64,000 nt of DNA from Sphingobium sp. WTD-1. GTDB taxonomy: Bacteria; Pseudomonadota; Alphaproteobacteria; Sphingomonadales; Sphingomonadaceae. This document shows positions 1 through 8,120 of the stretch, piece by piece. Made by a program: the position numbers and the translations under genes. Numbering within the stretch: position 1 is the stretch's first letter; each line of letters starts with the position of its first letter. A model generated the notes under the pieces. It ran no database searches, had not been told where the DNA came from, and saw only the letters and a program-made list of their open reading frames with translations. The stretch lies in contig NZ_CP119127.1 in the NCBI RefSeq assembly GCF_030128825.1, positions 478,001 through 542,000 on the forward strand. The letters run 5' to 3'.

Positions 1-423
1 GCGCAGGGTCGTTATCGACGAATGTCGCCTGACCAAGCCGGGCTATCCTTCGCGCAAGCTCGGCTCTTGCGACCCTGTCATGTTCGTTGTTCATGGCCCC
101 GGACCGGGTGGGATAGATCTTCACAAGGCGGGTCTGTTGCGAACTGGCCATTGAACCTCTCAGATCCTGGAGCAGCTGCCGTCAGGCAGATATTTCATCA
201 ACCCTGCGTCGCAGGTTTATATCCACGTGCCTTACGCACCGAATGCGCGCCGTGGGCCTAGTGTCGCTCCACCGCCGGCAAAGGCCCTTTGCCTCGCGAC
301 AGACGGCGTCGACCGGTGGCGAGAACGGAGGATGGTGGGCGCACATTCTATCGAGACAGGCATCACCTTCTCATTGCCTTCCAACATCGAGCGCCCCTTC
401 GATCTCCCGATCCTGGGGCGACG
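1..423. other. No recognisable gene
   Basis: Several short overlapping frames are open here, but none has a recognisable domain, a good ribosome binding site or a composition like the neighbouring genes. The stretch lies downstream of the minus-strand oxidoreductase that ends at 424. It may hold the remains of a gene cut by the window edge. Confidence 0.4.
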
Positions 424-1404
424 TCATCTGGACGGTCCCTTTTCCAGGCGCGACAGGGCCGGCTTCAGCTCCTGTTCGAAGAAATCGATGAATCCTGCCT
501 GGTCGTCGCCCGGACAGGTCAACACAATATGGTCGAAGCCAGCATCAACATATTGCGAGATCAACTGGACGTGGGCCTCGACGTCCGGGCCAGCCGAAAC
601 CTTCGAGGCCAGGTCCTCAGGCCGGACATATTGGCTTGCGGCTTCGAAGCCCTGGACTGAAGGAACCTCGCTGTTGACCGACCAGTCGAAGGCAGAAAAG
701 CGAAACCTGTCATGAGCGATGTCCAGCCCATGCTCGGCGCTCGGGGCATAGGCGATGACTGCCTCGGCATATCGGGGGCCTGGGTTGCCGGCCTTCGCTT
801 CATAACTCTTCACGAGATCGCCATCTGGTGCGGTCGTCATGATGCCATCGCCCTTTTCCGCGGCGAGTGTGACGGAGGATGGACCACTCACGCCCAGGAC
901 GACCGGGATAGGCTCGGTCGGAAGATCATAAAGCTGGGCGTGGTCGACAACAAAATGCGTCCCATTCCAGCTGTGAACGCCGCCCTTCCAGAGAAGGCGA
1001 AAAATGTCGATCGCCTCACCCAGCATTTCGTGCCGCTCGGGCACCGACGGCCACCGGGCGCCTGTAACATGTTCATTCAGGCGTTCACCCGCGCCGACCG
1101 CCAGGGTGAAACGATTGTCACTCATGACCGCGATAGTGGCCGCCGCCTGCGCGACGATGACAGGATGATAGCGCAGGATCGGGCAGGTAAGGCCAGTCGC
1201 GATGCCAATGCGATCCGTAGCATGGGCGATGGCGCCAAGGACGCTCCAGGCAAAGGGAGCATGGCCCTGTGACTCGAGCCAGGGATGGAAATGGTCCGAA
1301 ATGGAGACGAAATCGAACCCCGCTTTCTCTGCGCGGATGGCATTTTCCACGAGCACTTTTGGCCCGTGCTCCTCCGTCATCAGCTTATATCCGAACTTAG
1401 GCAT
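424..1404 (-). CDS. LLM-class (F420-dependent glucose-6-phosphate dehydrogenase-like) oxidoreductase
   Basis: This 326-residue protein belongs to the bacterial luciferase-like TIM-barrel superfamily. It is closest to the TIGR03557-type subfamily related to F420-dependent glucose-6-phosphate dehydrogenase, judged from the N-terminal FGYKLMTEEHGP, the SDHFHPW segment, AVGAGERLNEHV and the C-terminal stretch about a cofactor-facing DHIVLTCPG. Length is normal for the family and the protein looks complete and cytosolic. The substrate cannot be read from the sequence, and in a sphingomonad the cofactor could be FMN rather than F420. It lies about 100 bp downstream of the hemerythrin gene on the same strand and may be cotranscribed with it. 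Confidence 0.85.
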   Translation of the reverse strand: MPKFGYKLMTEEHGPKVLVENAIRAEKAGFDFVSISDHFHPWLESQGHAPFAWSVLGAIAHATDRIGIATGLTCPILRYHPVIVAQAAATIAVMSDNRFTLAVGAGERLNEHVTGARWPSVPERHEMLGEAIDIFRLLWKGGVHSWNGTHFVVDHAQLYDLPTEPIPVVLGVSGPSSVTLAAEKGDGIMTTAPDGDLVKSYEAKAGNPGPRYAEAVIAYAPSAEHGLDIAHDRFRFSAFDWSVNSEVPSVQGFEAASQYVRPEDLASKVSAGPDVEAHVQLISQYVDAGFDHIVLTCPGDDQAGFIDFFEQELKPALSRLEKGPSR

Positions 1405-1510
1405 GGGCTGTTCCTCATGGCGCTCGAGATGTTGCCGCCGACCTTGTGCGAGCCCCGGTACCGGTCGGCGCCGTTGCTCGACGTCGGCTGCTCGTCAACC
1501 CGAACCCTGC

Positions 1511-2023
1511 TCAGGCAGGGATCAGGTTGACGGCGGTTGGCTTGGCGGCGGGCAGGCCTTCGGCTTTCGCCTGGGCGGTCAATGCTTCTTTGCGTGCAAG
1601 CATCAGATCCCGAAGCGCCACCAGGTCGACATCGGTCTCGCGACACTGCGCAAACATGCCTTCGCCGCGCATTTCTTCCTCATGGACGTGGTGCTTGATC
1701 TCTTCGGACAGCACCTTGACCTTGGCGTCGAAGAATCTGTCCTGCGTCGAGCCAGCCTCGATGTCATTGATCAGCACCTTGGCACCATCATGCTCGACAT
1801 AGGCCTCTTCAAGCGTGTCTGCCTCGATCTTGCCTTCAAACGCGGGATAGAAAATCTCTTCCTCGATCAGTGTATGGATCTTGAGCTCGGTGCAAATCTG
1901 GTGAGCGATATCGCCCTTCTTCTTTGCTGAAGCCGCTTTCTCATATTGTTCGAAAAGCTCTTCGACCGTGCGATGATCGGCCTTCAGAAGGGCAATGGCA
2001 TCACTATATTCGGCCTTGGCCAT
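1511..2023 (-). CDS. Hemerythrin (HHE) domain protein
   Basis: A 170-residue alpha-helical protein with the histidine and glutamate pattern of the HHE cation-binding domain: H17 in DHRTVEELF, H50 and E54 in IHTLIEEE, H78 in VEHD, and H111/H114 with E115-117 in HHVHEEE. Such proteins bind a non-haem di-iron centre and are linked to oxygen, nitric oxide or iron-stress handling. The C-terminal tail is alanine- and lysine-rich and lies outside the domain. The start ATG follows a GAGGAG ribosome binding site. A GGAAC box lies upstream but its -10 partner is a poor match, so EcfG control is possible and not shown. Confidence 0.9.
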   Translation of the reverse strand: MAKAEYSDAIALLKADHRTVEELFEQYEKAASAKKKGDIAHQICTELKIHTLIEEEIFYPAFEGKIEADTLEEAYVEHDGAKVLINDIEAGSTQDRFFDAKVKVLSEEIKHHVHEEEMRGEGMFAQCRETDVDLVALRDLMLARKEALTAQAKAEGLPAAKPTAVNLIPA

Positions 2024-2237
2024 GACAGGTCTCCTCAGTGGTTTTATCCGCTAAGGAAGCCGCAAACAGACGATCGGTTCCGGCAGCTATTTAACCTGAT
2101 CCATCTCAATAATCTGCATCAGGGACGAACGCTTTAGCCTGCGCTTCGTGGGGAAAATCTCGATGAATGCGGGCGGATCGTCACGCAATTGCCTTGGTGC
2201 CCCAAGACAGATTTGTGCGCCGATCGGCGCAACAGCG

Positions 2238-2357
2238 TTACAGAAGGCTGTAAAGGCCAGCGGCCGACGATCCGATCATCATGGCTGCCAGAAGCACGGC
2301 TTCAATCTTGAGGATAAGGTTCGATCCATCACGGTCATTTTGTGCGTCAGGTTTCAA
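2238..2357 (-). CDS. Tiny hydrophobic peptide (TTG start), paralogue of the one at 2646-2747
   Basis: A 39-codon frame whose C-terminal half reads LILKIEAVLLAAMMI followed by a small-residue-rich tail. It closely resembles the ILTIEAILLAAMMI core of the frame at 2646-2747, in both peptide and DNA sequence, so the two look like a diverged duplication. There is no ATG. A TTG codon with AAGG seven bases upstream is the best start. Its leader begins directly after the U-tract of the hairpin at 2369-2398. It would form one membrane helix. It could equally be a decayed copy. Confidence 0.35.
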   Translation of the reverse strand: MKPDAQNDRDGSNLILKIEAVLLAAMMIGSSAAGLYSLL

Positions 2358-2368
2358 ATATCTGCCTT

Positions 2369-2398
2369 AAAAAATACCCCACCGACGCCGGCGGGGTA
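2369..2398 (-). terminator. Intrinsic terminator (minus strand)
   Basis: A GC-rich stem of ten pairs with one mismatch (arms 2375-2384 and 2389-2398, four-base loop) is followed on the minus strand by a run of six U residues. It lies downstream of the small minus-strand frames at 2461-2899 and is well placed to end that transcript, or to attenuate readthrough into the tiny frame at 2238-2357. Confidence 0.75.
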
Positions 2399-2460
2399 GT
2401 GTCGTCCTGAATATCAGAGGAACGAGAAGAACGAGTCCCTCCACGCATTTGTTCCGGACC

Positions 2461-2583
2461 TTATCGCATCAAGCCCACGAGGGCGGCGAACAGCGCCCCG
2501 CACAAGATGCCCAGCGCCAAGACACCATCTACCTCGAAAAAGGATGTCGCGCGGGCGGTGGGGTCGGTTTCTGGGCGGCGCAA
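2461..2583 (-). CDS. Putative small single-pass membrane protein (TTG start)
   Basis: A 40-residue frame with a polar, proline- and threonine-containing N-terminus and one hydrophobic helix (VLALGILCGALFAALVGLM) ending in Arg-stop. The TTG start is preceded by GGAGAG at a suitable distance. It is the third minus-strand small hydrophobic frame in 450 bp, lying between the coupled pair at 2646-2899 and the terminator at 2369-2398. I know of no family for it. The evidence is the ribosome binding site, hydrophobic character and context only. Confidence 0.35.
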   Translation of the reverse strand: MRRPETDPTARATSFFEVDGVLALGILCGALFAALVGLMR

Positions 2584-2645
2584 CGTTCGTCTCTCCAATG
2601 GGCGTTTTGGAATGAAACGACCATTATCGTCGATAGTTGCGCGGG

Positions 2646-2747
2646 TCAGTCGATCAGGCTGACGATCCCGGCAGCGGCGCCGACGATCATCATCGCAGCC
2701 AGCAAAATGGCCTCGATGGTCAGGATCATGTCGGGACCGCTGCGCAT
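2646..2747 (-). CDS. Putative 33-residue membrane peptide, translationally coupled
   Basis: The frame has a short polar N-terminus (MRSGPD) and then one hydrophobic helix, ILTIEAILLAAMMIVGAAAG, ending IVSLID. Its ATG overlaps the TGA of the upstream 50-residue gene as TGATG, a normal translational coupling junction. That arrangement is the main argument that both frames are real. A second, similar peptide is encoded at 2238-2357. No function is recognised; a small inner-membrane stress peptide is a guess. Confidence 0.45.
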   Translation of the reverse strand: MRSGPDMILTIEAILLAAMMIVGAAAGIVSLID

Positions 2748-2899
2748 CAGATATCGATCTCGCGGCGCTCCATCTCGTCCTGGATTGCCGTTTCCTGGGT
2801 GGTCAACTCGTCCCGATCCTCGATTTTGTTCCAGACCGTGATCAATTCCATGTCGGTCATTGCAGCGGCGGCAGCCGCGGCTTTGAGGTGATCATCCAT
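2747..2899 (-). CDS. Small acidic hypothetical protein (50 aa)
   Basis: A 50-residue soluble protein with an Ala7 stretch near the N-terminus and a helical, charged remainder (MELITVWNKIEDRDELTTQETAIQDEMERREIDI). The start at 2899 is chosen because AAGGAG lies eight bases upstream; the longer open frame has no such site. Its stop codon overlaps the start of the hydrophobic frame at 2646-2747. It has no family I can name. It is probably the first gene of a small operon ending at the terminator 2369-2398. Confidence 0.55.
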   Translation of the reverse strand: MDDHLKAAAAAAAMTDMELITVWNKIEDRDELTTQETAIQDEMERREIDI

Positions 2900-3010
2900 G
2901 ATGACTCCTTTCAGCAAGCAACCTAGCACTGATCGAGTTGGCGGTCGCGTGCAAATGGAGAGGCGTGGGAACGGCACCGGCGCGACACGGCACCGGCGCG
3001 CAAAGAAAAG

Positions 3011-3032
3011 ACCCTGCCGTTTCTGGCAGGGT
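3011..3032 (-). terminator. Hairpin, possible terminator
   Basis: A perfect eight-pair stem (3011-3018 with 3025-3032, six-base loop) is followed on the minus strand by a U-rich but interrupted tract (UCUUUUCUUU). It could end the minus-strand LysR transcript, although that would leave about 500 bases of untranslated tail. Confidence 0.35.
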
Positions 3033-3548
3033 CAGTGAACGATCGATCGCGAAGACAATCGTCGGGTCGCTCGAGGGAGATAGCAGCTTGATCAACGGGC
3101 GAAATCACCCGAACGGGGTATCATCGCGGGCAGCTATCATAATCTGCTGCTAACCGCTCACATCAGCTCATTGGCCGTTAGCGTCACTCGGCCGCGACCC
3201 GCGCAAACGGCGGAAAAGGGTGGCTAGCGGTCATTCATTTGAGTTCTATGCGATGTCGGCCATTGGCCGGTAGGCGAATGACCGCTTCGAATGTGGAATG
3301 GAGGGATAGCTGACGTTCACAGCGCGGCAGTTTGCGACCAAGATGCGTCGTTCGCCGGTCGCGCTTTCAACGACAGCTTCTGCCAAAACCTGCCGCTCGG
3401 TCGCCGTGAAACCGTCTAGCAGCAATGCGCCCTAAATTCGGACGTTCGGCCTTGTAGCCGACGATCCCGAAAGCCGCCATTCGTTTCGCCAGCGCTCAAC
3501 TGGTTCAGACCCGACATTGCGCTCACGGCCCAACAGGCGTGGCCACCA
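3033..3548. other. Non-coding stretch
   Basis: I see no supported gene here. Frames are short and interrupted, and no ribosome binding sites precede them. The sequence may contain decayed coding material, but nothing can be named. Confidence 0.4.
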
Positions 3549-4427
3549 TTATTTTCGGAGTGCAGCAATCAGGGCGTCCCGAGCCATGGCCACGCGCGGG
3601 TGTCGCAGCGATGAGCGTGCCCAGACGAGGTAGTAAGCGTTGCGCGGCACCGTGACCGGGGCAGGTATCTCGATCAGCGTGCAGGCAGCGCGTTCGCTGC
3701 GGGTGAGATAGCCAGGCATCACCGTCCAGCCGAGACCCGCGCACAATCCCGACCGTAGCACCCTCAGATCGGGCGCGGTCAACGCGGGCTGGCTCGTCAG
3801 CTCGATCTGGTTTGCATGGAGCCAGGTACGCAGCAGCGGTCGGTCGAGGTCGTACGCGAGGTGGGCCGTCCGGTTGAGCCCGTCGGCAAGCGGCAATTCG
3901 GCAATCCGCATGGCAACGGCGGGCGAGGCTACGGCGCGCAGGTGCTCTTCGCCCAGCGGATGAAAGGCCAACCGCGGATCTTCGGGCTGCGAGGCGGTGA
4001 CGGCTAGGTGCACCTTGTCTTCGAGCAGCAAGGCATAGAGCGCCTCGCGCCCGCCGATATGCAGGCGCAGGTCTAGCCCCGCATCCAGCAGCGGCGCCAG
4101 TCGGGGCGCGATCATCTCTCCCAGTAGGTCCGACGGCGCGGCGATGTGGACCGTGCCCGAGATGCGCGACGATCGGGCCCGCGCGCTGGCCAGTGCCGAT
4201 TCCGCCGTGTCGAGGCTGCTTCCGATCGAAGCCGCGAGATCGTCGGCAATCGCTGTTGGTCGAACACCCCGCGAATGGCGATCGAACAAGGGACGGCCCA
4301 ATTGCGCCTCGAGCGATGCGATGTGCTGCGACGCAGCCGGTTGGGTGATGCCGATTGCCCGGGCCGCCTCGCTCAGTGAACGACGGCGGTAGACTTCGAC
4401 GAAGGTGCGCAACTGCAGGAGGGACAT
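3549..4427 (-). CDS. LysR-family transcriptional regulator
   Basis: The protein has the LysR winged helix-turn-helix in the first 60 residues (LQLRTFVEVYRRRSLSEAARAIGITQPAASQHIASLEAQLGRPLFDR) and a periplasmic-binding-like effector domain over the rest. It is about 292 residues, normal for the family. I take the ATG at 4427 because the conserved domain begins immediately there; an upstream ATG at 4463 would add 12 unconserved residues and run through the palindrome at 4429-4444. It is divergent from the DJ-1/glyoxalase/ene-reductase operon, which it probably controls. The inducer is unknown. Confidence 0.92.
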   Translation of the reverse strand: MSLLQLRTFVEVYRRRSLSEAARAIGITQPAASQHIASLEAQLGRPLFDRHSRGVRPTAIADDLAASIGSSLDTAESALASARARSSRISGTVHIAAPSDLLGEMIAPRLAPLLDAGLDLRLHIGGREALYALLLEDKVHLAVTASQPEDPRLAFHPLGEEHLRAVASPAVAMRIAELPLADGLNRTAHLAYDLDRPLLRTWLHANQIELTSQPALTAPDLRVLRSGLCAGLGWTVMPGYLTRSERAACTLIEIPAPVTVPRNAYYLVWARSSLRHPRVAMARDALIAALRK

Positions 4428-4428
4428 T

Positions 4429-4444
4429 CCGGTTCCATAACCGG
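4429..4444. promoter_or_regulatory. Perfect palindrome in the lysR / operon divergent region
   Basis: CCGGTT and AACCGG arms separated by CCAT lie just upstream of the LysR start, between it and the divergent operon. LysR proteins commonly bind dyads of this kind in their own divergent promoter. It is a candidate operator from position and symmetry alone. Confidence 0.4.
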
Positions 4445-4636
4445 ATTTATGGCCGTCCGCCATTCCCGCTGGATTTCATGATGCCGTTCCCTGCGTATCT
4501 AAGCCGCCGAAAGGAACGATCGAAGCAAAATCGCCGCCAATTGCTCCAAGCCCTTACCGCTGTCCTGGTGGCGGGCGCGGCGCCGGCGGGTGCGTTTGCT
4601 CGTGTTTCCGACATCACTAGAAAAGGACAACTGACG

Positions 4637-5332
4637 ATGACCCGCATTCTCATGGTGGCCACCTCCGCCGACCGCATGACTCCCGGCACCGAACCGACGG
4701 GCGTCTGGCTCGAGGAACTTACCACCCCGTACTACGCGTTCCGCGATGCGGGCGCCGAGGTTACGCTGGCCTCGATCAAGGGTGGCGCCATCCCCGTCGA
4801 CCAGCGTAGCGTCAACGCCGACGGCGAGAACGACGCTTCGGTCGAGCGCTATCTGAAGGACGAGGCCCTGAAGGGCGAGGTTGCCAGCACCCTTGTATTC
4901 ACAAGCATCGATCCCGCCGGCTACGACGCGCTGTTCCTGCCGGGCGGCCACGGCACCATGTTCGATTACCCCGTCAGTGACGAACTGGCCCGCCTGGTCG
5001 AACGCTTCGACCGCGAAGGCAAGATCGTCGCCGCCGTCTGCCATGGACCGGCAGGGCTGGTCTCGGCGAAGAAGGCCGATGGCACGCCCTTCGTCGCCGG
5101 CCGCCGTGTCGCGGGCTTCACGGACAGCGAGGAACGCGCGGTCGGTCTCGATCAGGCGGTGCCGTTCCTCCTCGAAACGCGTCTCAAGGAACTCGGCGGC
5201 AAGCACGAGGGCGGCCCCGATTTTGCCCCCTTCGCCCTGCGCGACGGCAATCTGGTGACCGGCCAGAACCCCGCCAGCGCTACCCTCACCGCAGAGCTCG
5301 TGATGGAAGCCCTCAAGGACAAGGTCGCCTGA
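4637..5332 (+). CDS. DJ-1/PfpI (Hsp31-like) family protein
   Basis: The 231-residue core is a class I glutamine-amidotransferase fold of the Hsp31/glyoxalase III branch. It has E26 or E27 in [14 protein letters not shown], the [12 protein letters not shown] loop and the nucleophile elbow AAVCHGPAG with Cys135. Members act on methylglyoxal or as stress chaperones. The ATG at 4637 has AAGGA nine bases upstream and starts the domain. The frame stays open to an ATG at 4478, and the added 53 residues look like a twin-arginine signal (NRRQLLQAL then an alanine-rich hydrophobic stretch ending AFA). An exported form is therefore possible. It is first in a tight operon with the VOC, ene-reductase and lipoprotein genes. 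Confidence 0.88.
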   Translation: MTRILMVATSADRMTPGTEPTGVWLEELTTPYYAFRDAGAEVTLASIKGGAIPVDQRSVNADGENDASVERYLKDEALKGEVASTLVFTSIDPAGYDALFLPGGHGTMFDYPVSDELARLVERFDREGKIVAAVCHGPAGLVSAKKADGTPFVAGRRVAGFTDSEERAVGLDQAVPFLLETRLKELGGKHEGGPDFAPFALRDGNLVTGQNPASATLTAELVMEALKDKVA

Positions 5333-5334
5333 TC

Positions 5335-5790
5335 ATGCGCTATCTCCACACCATGCTGCGCGTCGCCGATCCCGAGGCAGCGATCCGGTTCTTCACGCTG
5401 CTGGGTCTCAAGGAGACCCGGCGCATGGAGAACCAGGCCGGGCGTTACACGCTGATCTACCTTGCCGCCGACGAGGATTTCCGCGGCGACGGCGAGCAGG
5501 GCGATGCCGAGGTCGAACTGACGTACAACTGGCCGCCCGAGGACGGCAGCGCTGCCGAGACTTACACGGGGGGCAGAAACTTCGGCCATCTCGCCTACGG
5601 GGTCGACGACATCTACGAGACGTGCGCGCGGCTGCAAGCGGGCGGCGTGACGATCAATCGCCCCCCGCGCGACGGATACATGGCGTTCGTCCGCTCGCCG
5701 GACGGGATCTCGATCGAACTGCTCCAAAAAGGCGAACACATGGCCCCGGCCGAACCCTGGGCCTCCATGCCCAACACGGGCGCATGGTGA
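5335..5790 (+). CDS. VOC-family glyoxalase I (lactoylglutathione lyase-like)
   Basis: A 151-residue vicinal-oxygen-chelate protein with the paired beta-alpha-beta-beta-beta modules of glyoxalase I. Candidate metal ligands are His5 (RYLHTMLRV), a Glu in AEVELTYNW, His in [10 protein letters not shown] and Glu in SIELLQKG. Glyoxalase I isomerises the hemithioacetal of methylglyoxal and glutathione. It starts two bases after the Hsp31-like gene, and its TGA overlaps the ATG of the ene-reductase gene, so translation is probably coupled. The neighbours make detoxification of reactive carbonyls the likely theme. Confidence 0.9.
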   Translation: MRYLHTMLRVADPEAAIRFFTLLGLKETRRMENQAGRYTLIYLAADEDFRGDGEQGDAEVELTYNWPPEDGSAAETYTGGRNFGHLAYGVDDIYETCARLQAGGVTINRPPRDGYMAFVRSPDGISIELLQKGEHMAPAEPWASMPNTGAW

Positions 5791-6896
5791 TGGCGCGCCT
5801 GTTCGAACCGCTCGAGGTCGCGGGGCTGCGGCTTGCCAACCGCATCGTTATCGCGCCGATGTGCCAGTATTCTGCCGAGGACGGCGCGATGACCGATTGG
5901 CACCGGATGCATCTCGGCCAGTTGGCGCTGTCGGGCGCGGGCGCGCTGACGATAGAGGCGACCGCTGTCAGCCCCGAAGGTCGCATCACCTACGGTGACG
6001 TCGGCCTGTACGATGACCGTACCGAAGCGGCGATGCGAAGCGTGCTAGAAAGCGTCCGTCAGTGGTCGGACATGCCGCTCGTCATCCAGCTGGCCCATGC
6101 CGGCCGCAAGGCGAGCAGCGCCAAGCCGTGGCACGGCGGAGCGCAGCTTCCCCCCGATACGGAGAATGGCTGGCAGACCGTGGCACCCAGCGCCATTCCC
6201 TTCGCTCCGGACGACCATCCCCCTGTCGAACTGGACAAGTCAGGGCTTGCCCGCATCCGGGAGGCGTTCGCGGATGCCGCCCGGCGCGCCGGCAGGCTCG
6301 GCATCGAAGCCGTCCAGATCCACGCCGCGCATGGCTATCTGCTTCACGAGTTTCTTTCGCCGATCTCCAACCGGCGCGGCGACGAATACGGCGGCAGCCT
6401 CGACAACCGGATGCGGTTCCCGCTGGAAGTGTTCGATGCCGTGCGCGAATCGTTTCCGGCCGACCGCCCGGTGACCGTTCGCGTTTCCGGGACTGACTGG
6501 GTTGAAGGCGGCTGGACAGCGGAAGAAACCGCAAGGTTTGCGCAGGAACTGAAGCGGCGCGGTTGCGCGGCGATCCACGTCTCCGGCGGCGGGCTCGACC
6601 CGCGCCAGCAGATCCCGGTCGGCCCCGGCTATCAGGTACCGCTGGCCCGCACGGTCAAGGACGCGGTCGCTATGCCTGTAATCGCTGTCGGCTTGATCAC
6701 CGATCCGCACCAGGCGGAGCGCATCCTAGAAGACGGGCATGCCGACGCCATAGCGATTGCCCGCGCTGCGCTGTGGGATCCGCGTTGGCCCTGGCACGCC
6801 GCCGCCGCGCTTGGTGCATCGGTCAAGGCGCCCCCGCAATATTTCCGGTCCGAGCCTCACGAAGTGGGCCGCATTCTCAAGGAAATGACGCCATGA
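5790..6896 (+). CDS. NADH:flavin oxidoreductase, old yellow enzyme family (YqjM type)
   Basis: A 368-residue FMN-dependent TIM-barrel ene-reductase. Visible markers are Cys25 in APMCQYS, typical of the thermophilic-like YqjM class, the substrate-binding HAAH (QIHAAHGYLLHEFLSP), the loop SNRRGDEYGGSLDNRMRF, and the C-terminal phosphate-binding IAIARAALWDPRWPWHAA. Such enzymes reduce alpha,beta-unsaturated carbonyls with NAD(P)H. The ATG at 5790 is chosen because it overlaps the preceding stop as TGATG; an ATG six bases earlier is also possible. Its own stop overlaps the next gene as ATGA. Confidence 0.93.
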   Translation: MARLFEPLEVAGLRLANRIVIAPMCQYSAEDGAMTDWHRMHLGQLALSGAGALTIEATAVSPEGRITYGDVGLYDDRTEAAMRSVLESVRQWSDMPLVIQLAHAGRKASSAKPWHGGAQLPPDTENGWQTVAPSAIPFAPDDHPPVELDKSGLARIREAFADAARRAGRLGIEAVQIHAAHGYLLHEFLSPISNRRGDEYGGSLDNRMRFPLEVFDAVRESFPADRPVTVRVSGTDWVEGGWTAEETARFAQELKRRGCAAIHVSGGGLDPRQQIPVGPGYQVPLARTVKDAVAMPVIAVGLITDPHQAERILEDGHADAIAIARAALWDPRWPWHAAAALGASVKAPPQYFRSEPHEVGRILKEMTP

Positions 6897-8044
6897 AAAT
6901 CTCCGTCAAACTGCTTCTGGCCGCTGGCGCTGCCCTCTCGCTTGCCGCCTGCGCGACGACCCGGGAGGGTGCATCCGCGCCCCGGATCGAACAGGTCGCG
7001 ACCTTCGATGGCGCGATGCCGACTGGCGTGACCGTCGCCCCCAACGGGCGCATCTTCGTCAACTTCCCGCAATGGGGCGACAACGCGCCGTTCACGGTTG
7101 CCGAGCTGGTCGACGGCAAGGCGGTGCCTTATCCCGACGCCGCGACCAACCGGCCCGATCCGGCCGACCCGGCGGGGCATTTCATCTCGGTGCAGAGCGT
7201 GGTGGCAGACGGCGCCGATCGCCTGTGGGTGCTCGACACGGCGGCGCCCAAATTCTCTCAACCACGGGCCGGCGGTGCAAAGCTGGTGGCGATCGATCTT
7301 GCGACCAACCGGGTGGTGAAGACGATCGTCCTGCCGCCCAGCGTGGTGCTGCCCACGACCTACCTCAACGATGTGCGCTTCGATCTGCGTCAGGGCGCCG
7401 AGGGCGTCGCCTACATCACCGACAGCAGCAACGACGGCGTCGGCGGCATCATCGTCGTCGATATCGCCAGCGGGCGTGCGATCCGGCGCCTGTCGAACCA
7501 TGCGACGACCAACCCCGAGCCCGACTTCACCCCGGTCGTCGACGGCGCGGTGCTCATGAACCTCCCGGCCGACGGCCCCGCGACGCCGGTCACGATCGCA
7601 AGCGACGCGATTGCGCTCAGCGCCGACGGCAGCCTGCTGTATTACGGGCCACTGTCGGGCCGCACGCTGCACGCGGTGCCCACGGCGATGCTGCGCGATC
7701 CCGCGGTGTCCGAGGAGGCGTTAGGCCGCGCGGTCCGCAGCCTGGGGCGCAAAGGCGCCTCGGACGGGATAGCCGAGGACGACAAGGACCGCGTGTTCGC
7801 CGGCGATTACGAGAACAACGCGATCCGCGTGCTCGACCAGGGCCGCTGGACGACGGTGGTCAGCGACCCGCGCATCAGCTGGCCCGACACGCTATCGATC
7901 GGCACCGACGGCTACCTCTACTTTACCGCCAACCAGCTCCACCGCCAGCCCGGCTTCCACGGCGGGCGGGACCTGCGCCGCAAGCCCTACGAGCTGCTCC
8001 GCATCAAGGTCGGCGCCGCTCCCGTCCTGTTGCGCTCGCGGTGA
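6893..8044 (+). CDS. Lipoprotein of the major royal jelly / yellow (SMP-30-like beta-propeller) family
   Basis: A 383-residue protein beginning with a lipoprotein signal peptide (KLLLAAGAALSLAAC, lipobox Cys near residue 19), so it should be anchored in the periplasm. The body matches the major-royal-jelly/yellow beta-propeller group: LWVLDTAAPK, TYLNDVRFD, AYITDSSNDGVGGIIVVD and SDGIAEDDKDRVFAGDYENNAI. Bacterial members are often labelled L-dopachrome tautomerase-related or gluconolactonase-like; the true substrate is unknown. The start overlaps the ene-reductase stop. It is the last gene of the carbonyl-detoxification operon. Confidence 0.85.
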   Translation: MKISVKLLLAAGAALSLAACATTREGASAPRIEQVATFDGAMPTGVTVAPNGRIFVNFPQWGDNAPFTVAELVDGKAVPYPDAATNRPDPADPAGHFISVQSVVADGADRLWVLDTAAPKFSQPRAGGAKLVAIDLATNRVVKTIVLPPSVVLPTTYLNDVRFDLRQGAEGVAYITDSSNDGVGGIIVVDIASGRAIRRLSNHATTNPEPDFTPVVDGAVLMNLPADGPATPVTIASDAIALSADGSLLYYGPLSGRTLHAVPTAMLRDPAVSEEALGRAVRSLGRKGASDGIAEDDKDRVFAGDYENNAIRVLDQGRWTTVVSDPRISWPDTLSIGTDGYLYFTANQLHRQPGFHGGRDLRRKPYELLRIKVGAAPVLLRSR

Positions 8045-8120
8045 ACCCATCAGGCCGGGCGGGCTCGCGCGGGACCGCGATCCGGCGAAAAATCAACAAT
8101 TGACTTGAAGGAATACAATC

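Noticed and set aside
7072..8103. A 343-codon plus-strand frame over the yellow-family lipoprotein gene
   Set aside because: Arg- and Gly-rich shadow in another frame of a gene with signal peptide and coupled start.
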